A DNA stretch of 64,000 bases from Paucilactobacillus vaccinostercus DSM 20634 (GCF_001436295.1 NZ_AYYY01000025.1:248001-312000); one strand, 5' to 3'; positions 1 to 9,178 are shown, numbered from the stretch's first letter. The notes: generated by a model not told the origin, from the sequence alone. A program made the numbers and translations.

Positions 1-315
1 CCCCTGATCTTCGTGCCCCATCCCCGCAAGACGAACCCCAAATTCCTTGGCGTTCTTATCCAATGTTTCGATTTGCTTGCGTGAAATGGCATCCTGAACG
101 TTGAAAATATCAATCGTCGGTACGTTATGGTCCATTGTCGCGAACGTCTTATCCGGACGCCGAACCTGACGATTGTTTTCCCGTAACCCTTCAAATGCCT
201 GAGGTGACGTCACCTCATGAAGTAAGTGAAGATCCACGTAAATCAATTGTGGTTCACCGGGCTTGCCGGAAATCACGTGTCGGTTCCAAAGTTTATCAAA
301 CATTGTCTGTTGCAT
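1..315 (-). CDS. leuC: LeuC, 3-isopropylmalate dehydratase large subunit (5' part only)
   Basis: Only the first 105 codons lie in the window; the gene continues past the left edge. The product is the large subunit of isopropylmalate isomerase, which with LeuD converts 2- to 3-isopropylmalate through a [4Fe-4S] cluster in leucine synthesis. The N-terminus reads [20 protein letters not shown] and later [11 protein letters not shown], both typical of LeuC near the aconitase fold start. The ATG (313-315) overlaps the leuB stop by one base (TAATG), so translation is coupled. The cluster-binding cysteines would be outside the window. Identification is firm from the sequence plus the operon position. 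Confidence 0.95.
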   Translation of the reverse strand, partial: MQQTMFDKLWNRHVISGKPGEPQLIYVDLHLLHEVTSPQAFEGLRENNRQVRRPDKTFATMDHNVPTIDIFNVQDAISRKQIETLDKNAKEFGVRLAGMGHEDQG

Positions 316-1379
316 TATGCACGCCTGCTTTCTTGAATCGAATTAATAATTGCTTGGGTTACCTCGTCGGTATTGGCATGACCGCCAAGATCGGGAGTCA
401 TAATTTGCTTGCTGATCGTCTCGTTAATCGCATCGGTAATTTCGGTTGCGAGATCCTGTCGATCAAACGTGTTCGCTAACATCATCGCCACCGATTTAAC
501 CATCGAGATCGGATCGGCAATCCCTTTACCAGCAATATCGGGTGCGGACCCATGAATTGGTTCATAGAGTGCCGGGCCATCACTGCCTTGGCTCATTGAT
601 GGAATCGTTCCGAGGGACCCCGTGATTTCAGCTGATTCATCACTGAGAATATCCCCAAAGAGGTTTTCGGTCAGAATCACATCGAACTGATCGGGCGCTG
701 AAATGATCTTCATCGACGCCGCGTCTACATAGCTGGTATCGTAAGTCACATCTGGATAGTCCCGTGCAATCTCACCGACAATCTCGCGCCAAAACTTGCT
801 GGTTGCCAGCACGTTGGCCTTGTCGACAAGTGTGACATGATGACGCCGCTTTTGCGCCATTTGAAAGGCAATGTGGGTGATTCGCTGAACCTCTTCTTTG
901 GTATACCGCATGGTATCAAGCGCGTAATCAGCGTGTTTTTCACGCGGTGTCCCAAAGTAGATGCCACTCGTTAGCTCCCGCACGATGACGAAATCAACGG
1001 GCTTCTCGTTTTTAATCGGTGAATACTGTTGCATCGCGGAACTAATCGCGGTCGGTCGAATATTAGCAAATAGGTTTAATGCCTTCCGAATTTCCAACAG
1101 CCCGGCCTCAGGACGTTTCGGTGCCTGATCCCACTTTGGCCCCCCGATAGCGGCCAGTAAAATGGCATCGCTTTGTTGGCACGTTTCAAGCGTTTGTTGT
1201 GGTAACGGATCACCCGCTTGATCGATTGCCGCCCCCCCAAAGGGCTCTTCATGAATTTTGTATTCAAAGCGCCCCTCTTCGCTGACGGCTTGCAGGACCT
1301 TTAGTCCGGCTGCCATAATTTCGGGACCAATGTAATCACCGGCGAGAACGGCAATTTGAGCTGTTTTGTTTTCTTGCAT
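315..1379 (-). CDS. leuB: LeuB, 3-isopropylmalate dehydrogenase
   Basis: 354 aa, full length for the family. It oxidises and decarboxylates 3-isopropylmalate to 2-ketoisocaproate with NAD. The N-terminal nucleotide-binding start ([21 protein letters not shown]) has Asp-Tyr where GDGIGPE is usual, a small deviation. The substrate and metal region is seen in VDKANVL and [16 protein letters not shown], and the C-terminal NAD loop in [18 protein letters not shown]. It starts 1 bp after the leuA stop and its own stop overlaps leuC, so leuABC is one transcript controlled by the upstream leucine attenuator. Confidence 0.96.
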   Translation of the reverse strand: MQENKTAQIAVLAGDYIGPEIMAAGLKVLQAVSEEGRFEYKIHEEPFGGAAIDQAGDPLPQQTLETCQQSDAILLAAIGGPKWDQAPKRPEAGLLEIRKALNLFANIRPTAISSAMQQYSPIKNEKPVDFVIVRELTSGIYFGTPREKHADYALDTMRYTKEEVQRITHIAFQMAQKRRHHVTLVDKANVLATSKFWREIVGEIARDYPDVTYDTSYVDAASMKIISAPDQFDVILTENLFGDILSDESAEITGSLGTIPSMSQGSDGPALYEPIHGSAPDIAGKGIADPISMVKSVAMMLANTFDRQDLATEITDAINETISKQIMTPDLGGHANTDEVTQAIINSIQESRRA

Positions 1380-1380
1380 A

Positions 1381-2544
1381 CTATGCGACCACCTTTTTGA
1401 TTTGTTTCATAATTTCACGAAGATCATCTTCGGACACGATTGAAGTATGATCCGCTTTATCCTTAAAGATTGGGAAAATTTCCTTCATTTCTTCACGATC
1501 AACCTTGAAGCCCATTGCGTGAAGCTTGGCCATCACTGCATGGGAACCGGAAAGTTTGCCGAGTGGCAACGTTGTCTTATTGGCCCCCACCGTTTCAGGT
1601 GTCAAAATTTCGTAGGTGTTTGGGTTCTTCAACATCCCGTCTTGGTGAATGCCAGATTCATGTGCGAAGGCGTTTGCGCCAACCACGGCTTTGTTCCGGG
1701 GAACCGGCATGTTCGCATAGTTGCTAATCATGTCACTCGTCATCTTGGTTTCCTTCAAATCAATATTATCTTCCGCGTTGTAATAATCTTTCCGGACGTA
1801 GAGGGCAGCGGCAACTTCTTCCAAGGCGGCGTTACCAGCACGTTCGCCAATTCCGTTGATCGTTCCCTCAATTCGAGTAGCGCCATTTTCAATGGAAGCA
1901 AGGCTGTTCGCAACGGCCATCCCCAAGTCATCGTGGCAGTGAACTGAGAACGTGACGTCATCAAATGATGGAATGTGTTTTTGCATGTATTGGAAGAGTT
2001 CTGCGAATTCAGCAGGATTGGTGTAGCCCACCGTATCAGGAATGTTGATCACGGAAGCCCCAGCATCAATCGCCGTTTGGATTGCGGTACAGAGATAATC
2101 ATGTTCGGTTCTCGTCGCATCTTCGGGTGAAAATTCAACAATGTCGAAGAATTGATGGGCATATGTAACTGAATCGGTAATGGATTCAAGGACCTGTTCC
2201 TTTGTCATATGTAGCTTTGATTCACGATGAACAGGACTCGTGGCGATAAAGACATGGATCTGTTTATGAGCGGCTTGCGCAGTTGCTTTAACACATGCGT
2301 CGATATCACCTTTGCGTGCGCGAGCCAGCCCAGTGACGCATGTGTGCTTCACGGCTGCGGCGACGGCACTGACCGCTTCAAAGTCTCCTTCAGAGGCGAC
2401 GGGGAATCCGGCTTCAATACAATCAACGCCCCAAGCTTCAAGCTGCTTAGCGATTTCTACCTTTTCTTCAATGCTGAAGTTCACCCCAATGGTTTGTTCT
2501 CCGTCACGCAATGTTGTATCAAAAAATTGAATTTGTTTAGTCAT
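1381..2544 (-). CDS. leuA: LeuA, 2-isopropylmalate synthase (short form)
   Basis: Condenses acetyl-CoA with 2-ketoisovalerate, the first step of leucine synthesis. The DRE-TIM barrel is complete: [10 protein letters not shown] at the N-terminus and the metal-binding HCHDDLGMA near residue 205. I start at the ATG at 2544 because an AGGAAAGG Shine-Dalgarno lies 8 bases upstream; the frame is open to a GTG three codons earlier. At 387 aa it is about 120 residues shorter than the usual ~510-aa enzyme: the C-terminal leucine-binding regulatory domain is missing. That length is also seen in homocitrate/citramalate synthases, but the leuB-leuC neighbours and leucine leader argue for LeuA. Confidence 0.9.
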   Translation of the reverse strand: MTKQIQFFDTTLRDGEQTIGVNFSIEEKVEIAKQLEAWGVDCIEAGFPVASEGDFEAVSAVAAAVKHTCVTGLARARKGDIDACVKATAQAAHKQIHVFIATSPVHRESKLHMTKEQVLESITDSVTYAHQFFDIVEFSPEDATRTEHDYLCTAIQTAIDAGASVINIPDTVGYTNPAEFAELFQYMQKHIPSFDDVTFSVHCHDDLGMAVANSLASIENGATRIEGTINGIGERAGNAALEEVAAALYVRKDYYNAEDNIDLKETKMTSDMISNYANMPVPRNKAVVGANAFAHESGIHQDGMLKNPNTYEILTPETVGANKTTLPLGKLSGSHAVMAKLHAMGFKVDREEMKEIFPIFKDKADHTSIVSEDDLREIMKQIKKVVA

Positions 2545-2583
2545 ATGAATCACCTTTCCTTATCCTTAATCCCTGTTTAGCAA

Positions 2584-2668
2584 ATAAAAAAGCACCCCAT
2601 TGAAATGGGGTGCTGGTCAAGCCCCATTTCATAACGCAAATAGGACTCGACATTAATTGTCAGAGTCC
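2584..2668 (-). promoter_or_regulatory. Leucine attenuator (pause, antiterminator, terminator)
   Basis: Three mutually exclusive stems follow the leader ORF on the minus strand. A pause hairpin is at 2643-2668 (GGACTC/GAGTCC with inner GACA/TGTC). The antiterminator pairs 2622-2631 with 2601-2610 (10 bp, tgaaatgggg type). The terminator pairs 2592-2601 with 2604-2613 (GCACCCCATT/AATGGGGTGC) followed by a T-rich run to about 2584. The antiterminator uses the right half of the terminator stem, the classical attenuation arrangement. Leucyl-tRNA shortage would stall a ribosome on the leader Leu codons and favour the antiterminator. Confidence 0.88.
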
Positions 2669-2672
2669 AGCA

Positions 2673-2753
2673 TCATAATAATAAGGCTTGAAGTTTTGCG
2701 GTTACGGCCGCGGTCGCAATAATTTGTTTGCTGTTAATTTCTACCTGTTTCAT
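2673..2753 (-). CDS. leuL: Leucine leader peptide
   Basis: A 26-codon ORF too short for normal ORF calling. It starts at ATG 2753 behind a strong GGAGG Shine-Dalgarno and ends Leu-Gln-Ala-Leu-Leu-Leu-stop, so four of its last six codons are leucine (one CTT, three TTA). It is followed at once by the attenuator stems and then leuA. Role inferred: a translational sensor of charged tRNA-Leu, not a functional protein. This is established for leu/ilv leaders in proteobacteria and Lactococcus; here it rests on the sequence pattern. Confidence 0.9.
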   Translation of the reverse strand: MKQVEINSKQIIATAAVTAKLQALLL

Positions 2754-2784
2754 GGTCGTAACCTCCTTCAAATTTGATACTCAT

Positions 2785-2813
2785 AATATACCGCTCATAA
2801 TTAGAGAATGCAA
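2785..2813 (-). promoter_or_regulatory. Promoter of the leuL-leuABC operon
   Basis: TTGCAT (-35, 2808-2813) and TATATT (-10, 2785-2790) with a 17-bp spacer on the minus strand, about 30 bases upstream of the leader ATG. Confidence 0.75.
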
Positions 2814-2866
2814 GACAATTTCTCATTTTTATTTAATTTTATTTTCACCACCAGCTTTATCCATTC

Positions 2867-2896
2867 TATACCACTGGTATATCAACAATTAGCACA
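2867..2896. promoter_or_regulatory. Putative operator shared with the ser operon
   Basis: 2867-2881 is a perfect 15-mer palindrome (TATACCA-C-TGGTATA). It overlaps a 23-bp element (2874-2896, CTGGTATATCAAC then AATTAGCACA) that recurs with only two differences at 19338-19360 upstream of serC. It sits about 60 bp upstream of the leu -35 box, as expected of an activator site. The protein that binds is unknown. Confidence 0.55.
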
Positions 2897-2967
2897 TCCC
2901 GATATTACTCTAAAAATGAGAAAATCGTTATCAGCAATGCGGTTAACCACCACTGATTACTCATAAA

Positions 2968-3010
2968 AAATGATCCTCACCCCAGATTAACTCTGCAGTG
3001 AGGATCATTT
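2968..3010 (-). terminator. Terminator of the suf operon
   Basis: Inverted repeat AAATGATCCTCAC (2968-2980) / GTGAGGATCATTT (2998-3010) followed on the minus strand by a T run. It lies 20 bp past the last suf-cluster gene. Confidence 0.8.
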
Positions 3011-3031
3011 AACGTCTAACAAGGTATCTGC

Positions 3032-3346
3032 TTAATGAATACCTAATTCCATTCGTGCTTCTCGCGACATCTTTTCAATCGACCATGCCGGTTCCCAAAC
3101 AAGGTTGATGTCGACGTTTTTAACCTCGTCAAAACCAGAAATCTCTTCCGTGATGGCGTCGTTTAAGTAGTCGGTCAATGGGCACCCTGCAATCGTGAGG
3201 GTCATGGTCACCTTACACGTGCCTTCGTCGCTCAGTTCGACGTTATAGATTAAACCGAGGTTTACAATATCAATTCCCAGTTCTGGGTCAATTACGTTTT
3301 CAAGCGCAGCCAGTGCGCGTTCTTTAAAGTCAGCTGATGTACTCAT
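3032..3346 (-). CDS. SufT-like iron-sulfur assembly factor (MIP18/DUF59 family)
   Basis: 104 aa, one MIP18-type domain: ALAALENVIDPELGIDIVNLGLIYNV followed by VTMTLTIAGCPLTDYL, where the single conserved Cys sits, and a C-terminal LVWEPAW. Proteins of this family help maturation of Fe-S proteins. It is the last gene of the suf cluster, 55 bp after sufB and before the terminator, which supports that role. PaaD-like phenylacetate proteins share the domain, but no such pathway is present here. Confidence 0.85.
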   Translation of the reverse strand: MSTSADFKERALAALENVIDPELGIDIVNLGLIYNVELSDEGTCKVTMTLTIAGCPLTDYLNDAITEEISGFDEVKNVDINLVWEPAWSIEKMSREARMELGIH

Positions 3347-3401
3347 TTGACGTCCTCCTTAGGTTGCTTAACGCGTTTTTGATCATCATTTTAATCGGTA
3401 C

Positions 3402-4805
3402 TTAGCCAATCGAGCCTTCCATTTCAAAACTAATTAGCCGGTTCAATTCAACCGCGTATTCCATCGGTAGTTCCTTCGTAAAGGGTTCCACAAAGCTCAT
3501 AATGATCATTTCCGTCGCCTTTGCTTCTGAAATCCCCCGACTCATCAGGTAATAGAGTTGCTCTTCAGAAATTTTTGACACCTTAGCTTCGTGTTCCATC
3601 GAAACATTGTTATTCAAAATTTCATTAAACGGAATCGTATCACTTGAGGACTTGTCATCCATGATGATTGTATCACATTCCACATGCGCGAACGACCCAT
3701 CCGAATGCTTGCTAAACTTGATTTTTCCCCGATAATCGACAGCCCCGCCGTCCTTGGCGATCGACTTAGACACAACCGATGACGAGGTGTTCGGTGCGTT
3801 ATGAATCATTTGGGCACCAGTATCTGAATCGATGTTTTTACCCGCCACGGCGATTGAGAGCATCGTTCCCCGCGCCCCTTCACCATTTAGGTAAACGGAA
3901 GGGTACTTCATCGTAACCTTCGATCCCAGGTTACCATCGACCCATTCCATTACGGCATTTTCCATTGCTTGGGACCGTTTGGTTTCCAAACTATAGATGT
4001 TATTCGACCAGTTTTGAATCGTTGTGTACCGGCAGTAGGCGTTCGGTAATACGTTCACTTCAACAACCGCCGCGTGCAAACTATCACTCGTGTAAGTGGG
4101 CGCCGTACACCCTTCGACGTATTCGACGTGCGCGCCTTCATCCACGATGATCAACGTCCGTTCAAACTGCCCCGACTTCTCGGCATTGATCCGGAAATAC
4201 GATTGAATCGGGGTCGTCACCGTGACGCCCTTTGGCACATAGATGAACGTGCCACCAGACCACACGGCGGAATTGAGGGCCGCATACTTGTTGTTCGTTG
4301 GTTTAACGAGCTTGCCAAACCATTTTTTGAACAACTCTGGGTATTCCTTTAAGGCAGTATCCGTATCCGTAAAGACGATTCCCAGCTTTTCAAACGATTC
4401 TGCCATCCGGTGATAGACCACTTCGGATTCGTACTGGGCAGAAGATCCCGCCAAATACTTCCGTTCGGCTTGGGGCACCCCTAACTTATCAAAGGTTGTC
4501 TTAATTTTTTCGGGAACGTCATCCCAGTCGCGGTACTGCTTATCCGTGGCTTTTTGATAAAACGTCATATTTTCAAGGTCGAGTCCCGATAAATCAGGTC
4601 CCCAAGCTGGTTCAGGCATTTTTAAATAAGCATGATAGGCCGCTAAACGGTAGTCAAGCATCCACTGCGGTTCATCTTTTTCAGCTGAGATTTCACGAAC
4701 AATTCGTTCACTAATGCCCTTCCCCGTCTTGTAGGCGTAATCAATATCGTCATGAAACCCGTACTCGTAGTCTGTATCTTTAACGATGTCTCTTACATCA
4801 GTCAT
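3402..4805 (-). CDS. sufB: SufB, Fe-S cluster scaffold subunit
   Basis: 467 aa from the ATG at 4805, which overlaps the sufU stop by 8 bases; an upstream in-frame start would run deep into sufU. SufB forms the SufBC2D scaffold where clusters are built in the cytoplasm. The C-terminal beta-helix core is recognisable ([64 protein letters not shown]). Length is normal. The shared YYLMSRG motif with SufD reflects their common origin. Confidence 0.97.
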   Translation of the reverse strand: MTDVRDIVKDTDYEYGFHDDIDYAYKTGKGISERIVREISAEKDEPQWMLDYRLAAYHAYLKMPEPAWGPDLSGLDLENMTFYQKATDKQYRDWDDVPEKIKTTFDKLGVPQAERKYLAGSSAQYESEVVYHRMAESFEKLGIVFTDTDTALKEYPELFKKWFGKLVKPTNNKYAALNSAVWSGGTFIYVPKGVTVTTPIQSYFRINAEKSGQFERTLIIVDEGAHVEYVEGCTAPTYTSDSLHAAVVEVNVLPNAYCRYTTIQNWSNNIYSLETKRSQAMENAVMEWVDGNLGSKVTMKYPSVYLNGEGARGTMLSIAVAGKNIDSDTGAQMIHNAPNTSSSVVSKSIAKDGGAVDYRGKIKFSKHSDGSFAHVECDTIIMDDKSSSDTIPFNEILNNNVSMEHEAKVSKISEEQLYYLMSRGISEAKATEMIIMSFVEPFTKELPMEYAVELNRLISFEMEGSIG

Positions 4806-5256
4806 CCTTAGCAGCAGCTCCCTTCTTATCCAGTAGTTCATCTAAGGCGTGCCAGGCGAGTGCCGCACACTTGATCCGCGTCGGAAATTCAGCCACGGAA
4901 CCAATGACCGCGGCATCTTCCAACTCGTCTTCCATTTTTGCATCAATTTCTTTTCCCGTAATCAGGTTGGAAAAATTTAAAATTAACTCCCGCGCATGGT
5001 CTACCGGTTGCCCGATCAAAACGGTCGTCATCATACTAGCTGACGCCTGTGAAATCGTACACCCGCTACCATCAAAGGCCAGGTCGGTAATGACCCCGTC
5101 CTTGATTTGCGCCTGCACATCAATCACATCCCCACAGGTGGGATTACGTAATTCCAAGTGATCCGTGGCGGCGGGTAGTGCGCCGTGATGACGCGGATGT
5201 TGCGAATGGTCTAAGACCACTTCGCGGTACAAATGATTTAAACTAGACAGTCCCAT
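4798..5256 (-). CDS. sufU: SufU, zinc-dependent sulfur transfer protein
   Basis: 152 aa. The Zn ligands known for Gram-positive SufU are present: Cys41 and Asp43 (NPTCGD), Cys66 (GSGCTIS) and a third Cys in RIKCAALAW. SufU accepts persulfide from SufS and passes it to SufB. It overlaps sufS by 14 bases and sufB by 8 bases, so translation is coupled through the cluster. Confidence 0.96.
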   Translation of the reverse strand: MGLSSLNHLYREVVLDHSQHPRHHGALPAATDHLELRNPTCGDVIDVQAQIKDGVITDLAFDGSGCTISQASASMMTTVLIGQPVDHARELILNFSNLITGKEIDAKMEDELEDAAVIGSVAEFPTRIKCAALAWHALDELLDKKGAAAKDD

Positions 5257-6481
5257 GATTAAAGAACTCCTTTACTGCTTCGATTGCGTTCACTAACCGA
5301 TCCGCTTCTGCCTTCGTGTTATAGAAATAAAAACTGGCGCGGGCAGTGGCACTGACATCCAAATATTCCATTAACGGTTGGGCACAATGGTGGCCGGCCC
5401 GAACCGCAATTCCTTCCATGTCTAACCCGGTCGCCACATCATGGGGGTGCAGGTTATCCAAGTTAAAGGCCATCACACCAGTGTGCTTAGCTGGATCATG
5501 CGGCCCATAAACGGTGAGCCCCTCGATCTCTAATAACTTTGGCAACGTGTAATCCACAAGGTCTTGCTCGTACGCCTCAATGTTAGCCATCCCGAGCTGA
5601 TTCAAGTAGTCGATGGCGCTGCCTAACGCAATGGCGCCACTAATATTGGGCGTGCCGGCTTCAAACTTCCATGGTAGTTCTTTCCATGACGCACTTTGAT
5701 GGTGCACAAAGTCGATCATTTCACCACCGAACTGGGCAGGGGGCATTTTTTCAAGCAGGTCTTCCTTGCCATATAGCGCGCCAATTCCCGTTGGTGCCAA
5801 CATCTTGTGGCCGGAAAAGGCGTAGAAGTCCACATCTAAGTCCTGCACGTCGACCCGCATATGGGGAGCGGCTTGCGCCCCGTCGGCAATCATGTACGCC
5901 CCATGCTGATGGGCGAGTTGGGCGAGTTCCTTGATCTGATTCACCACGCCCATCACGTTAGCGGCCTGCGCAATCGACACAATCTTCGTCTGATCCGTAA
6001 TTAGCTGGCGGGCACTGACCATATCTAGCTCCCCATCAGCGGTTAACGGAATGTACTTCAAGGTCGCGTGTTGTTTGGCGGCCACCTGTTGCCACGGGAC
6101 AATATTACTGTGATGTTCTAATTCTGAAATCACAATTTCGTCGCCCTCGTTAACAACTAAATTACCGAAGCTACTAGCGACCCAGTTGAGGCCTTCCGTC
6201 GTCGATCGCGTGTATACGACACACTTACGACTCGGCGCGTTAATAAAGGCTGCCACCTTATCACGCGCGGCTTCATAGCTGGTCGTGGCTCGTTCGGCGA
6301 GCGTGTGCACACCGCGGTGCACGTTAGCGTTATCGTTTTGGTAATAGCGCATAATTTCTTGTAAAACCTGGTTCGGCTTTTGGGTCGTTGCCGCGTTATC
6401 TAAGTAAACTAACGGTTCATCATTAACCGTTTGATCTAAAATCGGAAAATCTTTGCGTGAATTATTCAGCCCGTTGTCCAT
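5243..6481 (-). CDS. sufS: SufS, cysteine desulfurase
   Basis: 412 aa, class V aminotransferase fold. The PLP lysine lies in FSGHKMLAPTGIG (about residue 225) and the catalytic cysteine in VRAGHHCAQPLM (about residue 365). It takes sulfur from cysteine as an enzyme-bound persulfide for SufU. The start overlaps the end of sufD by 20 bases. The N-terminal FPILDQTVNDEPLVYLDNAATTQKP is typical of the SufS group rather than NifS/IscS. Confidence 0.97.
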   Translation of the reverse strand: MDNGLNNSRKDFPILDQTVNDEPLVYLDNAATTQKPNQVLQEIMRYYQNDNANVHRGVHTLAERATTSYEAARDKVAAFINAPSRKCVVYTRSTTEGLNWVASSFGNLVVNEGDEIVISELEHHSNIVPWQQVAAKQHATLKYIPLTADGELDMVSARQLITDQTKIVSIAQAANVMGVVNQIKELAQLAHQHGAYMIADGAQAAPHMRVDVQDLDVDFYAFSGHKMLAPTGIGALYGKEDLLEKMPPAQFGGEMIDFVHHQSASWKELPWKFEAGTPNISGAIALGSAIDYLNQLGMANIEAYEQDLVDYTLPKLLEIEGLTVYGPHDPAKHTGVMAFNLDNLHPHDVATGLDMEGIAVRAGHHCAQPLMEYLDVSATARASFYFYNTKAEADRLVNAIEAVKEFFNHGTV

Positions 6482-7763
6482 TGATTAGCTTCCTTTCGAT
6501 CATTGCTATCATCTGATCTCGGACGCTAGCAACTGGAATTTCTGACAATACAACCCCTAAAAATCCTAAAATAACTAAACGTTGTGCGACTTCTTTGGTC
6601 AGTCCCCGACTCATCAAGTAGTACATCTGCCCTTGATCAACCCGACCTACACTGGCCGCATGACCGGCAATCACATCGTTTTCGTCAATCAACAAAATCG
6701 GATTGGCGTCTCCACGAGCTTCCGGCGACAACATCAAAATTCGGTTTTCCTGTTGGGCCTGCGCACCGTGTGCACCATGAATGATTTTACCAACCCCGTT
6801 AAAGACCAGCGCCGACTTTTCAAGGAGCACCCCACGTTGTAAAATGTTACCTTCCGAATGCTTACCATAGTTAGTCACACTTGTGTCGATTCCTTGGGTT
6901 TGCTTGCCCGTCGAAATGGCCACCGTCTGTACTTCCGCGTGTGATCCGGCACCTTTGAGGTCGGAATCAAAATCGGCAATCGTATTGCCATCATTTAAGA
7001 CACCCATCGTCCAGTCAATCTCTGAATCACGTTCCAAATGACCACGCCGGTTGAAATAGGCATGCGTTTGTTCTCCTAATGAATCTAGGGAAGAGAACTT
7101 CACGTGGCTGCCGGGAAGCGTAATCACTTCAACAGCAAGGCTTGCTGGATTCTTTTCCTCGCCCACCGTCGTCACCCGTTGGAGTACTTGGAAGTTACTA
7201 TTGTCGCCCCCAACAATCACGGAATGGCTCACAAAATTGCTAGCCTGACGACTATCCTGCACCTGCAAAATACTGATCGGGGCTTTAATCGTGACGTTAG
7301 CCGGCACATAAAGGAAGAAACCGGTCGTCATCAATGCAGCATTGACCGCGGTTAAACGATCTTCATCGGCCTTAATGGCTTTGGTTAACAAATACTGTTG
7401 CAAGAGGTCACCATGTTCTTTAACCGCCGTGGCCAGATCGCAAAACACGACGCCCTGAGCGGCTAAATCTGCGGGCAAAGTCAATTTCACCGTCGCGTTG
7501 CTCACACTGACAAAGTTGTACTCGTCTTGCTGGGCCGCAATTTCGGCGGGAACAGTCTCGTTTGCGGTCCCGCTAGCGGCAAAGTCGAGTAGGGGCCAAT
7601 GACGGTAATTAATCTTGGCAAAGTCAGGAAGTGCAAGGTCTGGTGCCTGGTCCCAAGCCGCTTGGCGCAGGTCAGCAAACCATTGTGGTTCTTGGTCGAA
7701 CTTGGCAGCTTCGAGCAGTGCCGGATTGAGTTCCAATGTTGCTGATTTAGGCATTCTATTCAT
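6462..7763 (-). CDS. sufD: SufD, Fe-S cluster scaffold subunit
   Basis: 433 aa from the ATG at 7763, chosen because AGGA lies 7 bases upstream; this overlaps the sufC stop by 8 bases. SufD is the SufB paralogue in SufBC2D. The C-terminal core HSEGNILQRGVLLEKSALVFNGVGKIIHGAHGAQAQQENRILML and the terminal VGRVDQGQMYYLMSRGL are diagnostic. A second ATG three codons later is possible. Confidence 0.95.
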   Translation of the reverse strand: MNRMPKSATLELNPALLEAAKFDQEPQWFADLRQAAWDQAPDLALPDFAKINYRHWPLLDFAASGTANETVPAEIAAQQDEYNFVSVSNATVKLTLPADLAAQGVVFCDLATAVKEHGDLLQQYLLTKAIKADEDRLTAVNAALMTTGFFLYVPANVTIKAPISILQVQDSRQASNFVSHSVIVGGDNSNFQVLQRVTTVGEEKNPASLAVEVITLPGSHVKFSSLDSLGEQTHAYFNRRGHLERDSEIDWTMGVLNDGNTIADFDSDLKGAGSHAEVQTVAISTGKQTQGIDTSVTNYGKHSEGNILQRGVLLEKSALVFNGVGKIIHGAHGAQAQQENRILMLSPEARGDANPILLIDENDVIAGHAASVGRVDQGQMYYLMSRGLTKEVAQRLVILGFLGVVLSEIPVASVRDQMIAMIERKLINGQRAE

Positions 7764-8574
7764 CCCCGTTTCCTGTTGGCACGTCATCATCGACGAGGTT
7801 CACATCTAATCCGAGTTCATCGCGTAGCCCTGCGTACCCCTTGGCTTCCAGTTCTTGGGCCAGTGAGAAGTCGCCGGTCTTCACGATCCGGCCGTCCATC
7901 ATCACGTGGACTTGATCCGGATGGATGTAGTTTAACAACCGTTGGTAGTGGGTAATCATCAACATACCAAAGTCCGGACTAGCCATCTCGTTAACGCCCT
8001 TGGCAACCACTTGGAGGGCGTCAATATCAAGGCCGGAATCAATTTCGTCAAGGATGGCAAACTTCGGCTTGATCATCATCAATTGTAAAATTTCGTTACG
8101 TTTCTTTTCACCACCGGAAAAGCCTTCGTTCAGGTACCGTTCTGTCATTTCATCTGACATGTTAAGGACCCCGATATTTTTATCCAGTTCCTTCAAGAAG
8201 GCCCGAATAGAAATGGGGTCATCTTCGGGACGGCGCGCATTAATCGCCGCACGCATAAATTCGGCGTTCGTAATCCCCTTAATTTCAGCAGGATATTGCA
8301 TGGCAAGGAACAACCCTGCGCGCGCACGCTCATCGACGGGTTTACCCAAGATACTTTCGCCGTCGAGGGTGACATCCCCCTTCGTCACAATATAGTTTGG
8401 GTTGCCCATGATGGTCTCAGACAACGTCGATTTCCCGGTTCCGTTAGGTCCCATGATCGCGTGCGTTTCACCAGTGTTTAACGTTAAGTTAACCCCTTTT
8501 AAAATCTCTCGTTGTGTTTTTTCTTCATCATCAGAAACACTGACGTGAAGATCTGTCACTTTTAAAGTTGCCAT
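7756..8574 (-). CDS. sufC: SufC, ABC-type ATPase of Fe-S assembly
   Basis: 272 aa from the ATG at 8574 with an AAAGGGG Shine-Dalgarno; the open frame reaches further up but has no better start. Walker A is GPNGTGKST, the signature FSGGEKKRNE, and Walker B FAILDEIDSGLD, the SufC form. It powers SufBD rather than membrane transport. First gene of the suf operon in the usual Firmicutes order C-D-S-U-B. A weak promoter of its own may exist at 8641-8661 (TATGAT with TG extension and a CGGTT-AC-AACCG palindrome). Confidence 0.96.
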   Translation of the reverse strand: MATLKVTDLHVSVSDDEEKTQREILKGVNLTLNTGETHAIMGPNGTGKSTLSETIMGNPNYIVTKGDVTLDGESILGKPVDERARAGLFLAMQYPAEIKGITNAEFMRAAINARRPEDDPISIRAFLKELDKNIGVLNMSDEMTERYLNEGFSGGEKKRNEILQLMMIKPKFAILDEIDSGLDIDALQVVAKGVNEMASPDFGMLMITHYQRLLNYIHPDQVHVMMDGRIVKTGDFSLAQELEAKGYAGLRDELGLDVNLVDDDVPTGNGDE

Positions 8575-8690
8575 ATCTGACAAACCCCTTTCAAATTTAA
8601 AATTATGTACTTGGTGCTGATCGTGCTTCAAATTACTATTATCATATCACGGTTACAACCGACATTCGCCTAATCTTCCCAATAAATTGC

Positions 8691-8852
8691 TTACGAAAAG
8701 TACGTAAATAACGACAGGTAATAGTCAATCAACCGGTTGATCACATCACTACGCTGAGCCAAACACCTCCCGATCACATCGTAGAACCGCCAGTACCACG
8801 GGCAATTGGCCGGTTCGCTCCGACTAATGATCCTCATTTTCAAAGTGATCAT
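8691..8852 (-). CDS. Small ORF upstream of suf, unknown function
   Basis: 53 codons, ATG at 8852 (or the internal ATG at 8837, 48 codons), stop TAA 8691-8693. I do not recognise it. The product is rich in aromatic and basic residues (middle part NCPWYWRFYDVIGRCLAQRS, then a hydrophobic end LIDYYLSLFTYFS) and has two Cys. Codon choice looks coding. A good promoter ends about 15 bases before the ATG, leaving no room for a clear Shine-Dalgarno, which weakens the case. It would be cotranscribed with sufC, 116 bases downstream. Confidence 0.5.
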   Translation of the reverse strand: MITLKMRIISRSEPANCPWYWRFYDVIGRCLAQRSDVINRLIDYYLSLFTYFS

Positions 8853-8872
8853 TTTTATTAAAATTGAATTAA

Positions 8873-8902
8873 ATTATAACCACATCCTCCACATTTTTGC
8901 AA
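8873..8902 (-). promoter_or_regulatory. Promoter for the small ORF and suf operon
   Basis: TTGCAA (8897-8902) and TATAAT (8873-8878) with an 18-bp spacer on the minus strand. Predicted start near 8866. Confidence 0.7.
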
Positions 8903-9178
8903 GATTATTCAAGCATTTTACGGGATTTTTGACTAGTATTTTATATGATTCATTACAACAAAATTAAAACCATCTATCATCTATTTTTGGAATATTATTC
9001 ACAAATTGCGCTATTTATCAAATTTACCGGCTAAATTGGCCTTTTCTTTAGTGATTTTAACTAAAAGCAGAATTTATTTTAGTTGTTTTTACATTGCTGA
9101 ACCGCGTTCATTAGAATAACATTAGAAATTAAGTCCATATTTTAATTTTTAACTCATGTTTAATAGGTAGGTGGTTAA
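8903..9178 (+). promoter_or_regulatory. gltB upstream region and promoter
   Basis: A+T-rich region between the divergent suf and glt units. A plausible plus-strand promoter is TTTACA (9088-9093) - 18 bp - TAGAAT (9112-9117). Upstream lies a loose inverted repeat, CTTTAGT/ACTAAAAG around 9046-9067, that could bind a regulator. No gltC-like regulator gene is adjacent. The start codon has GGTAGGTGG before it. Confidence 0.5.

Noticed and set aside
1447-1947. 166-codon plus-strand frame inside leuA
   Set aside because: Antisense shadow of a gene with firm family motifs; composition follows from leuA codon bias.
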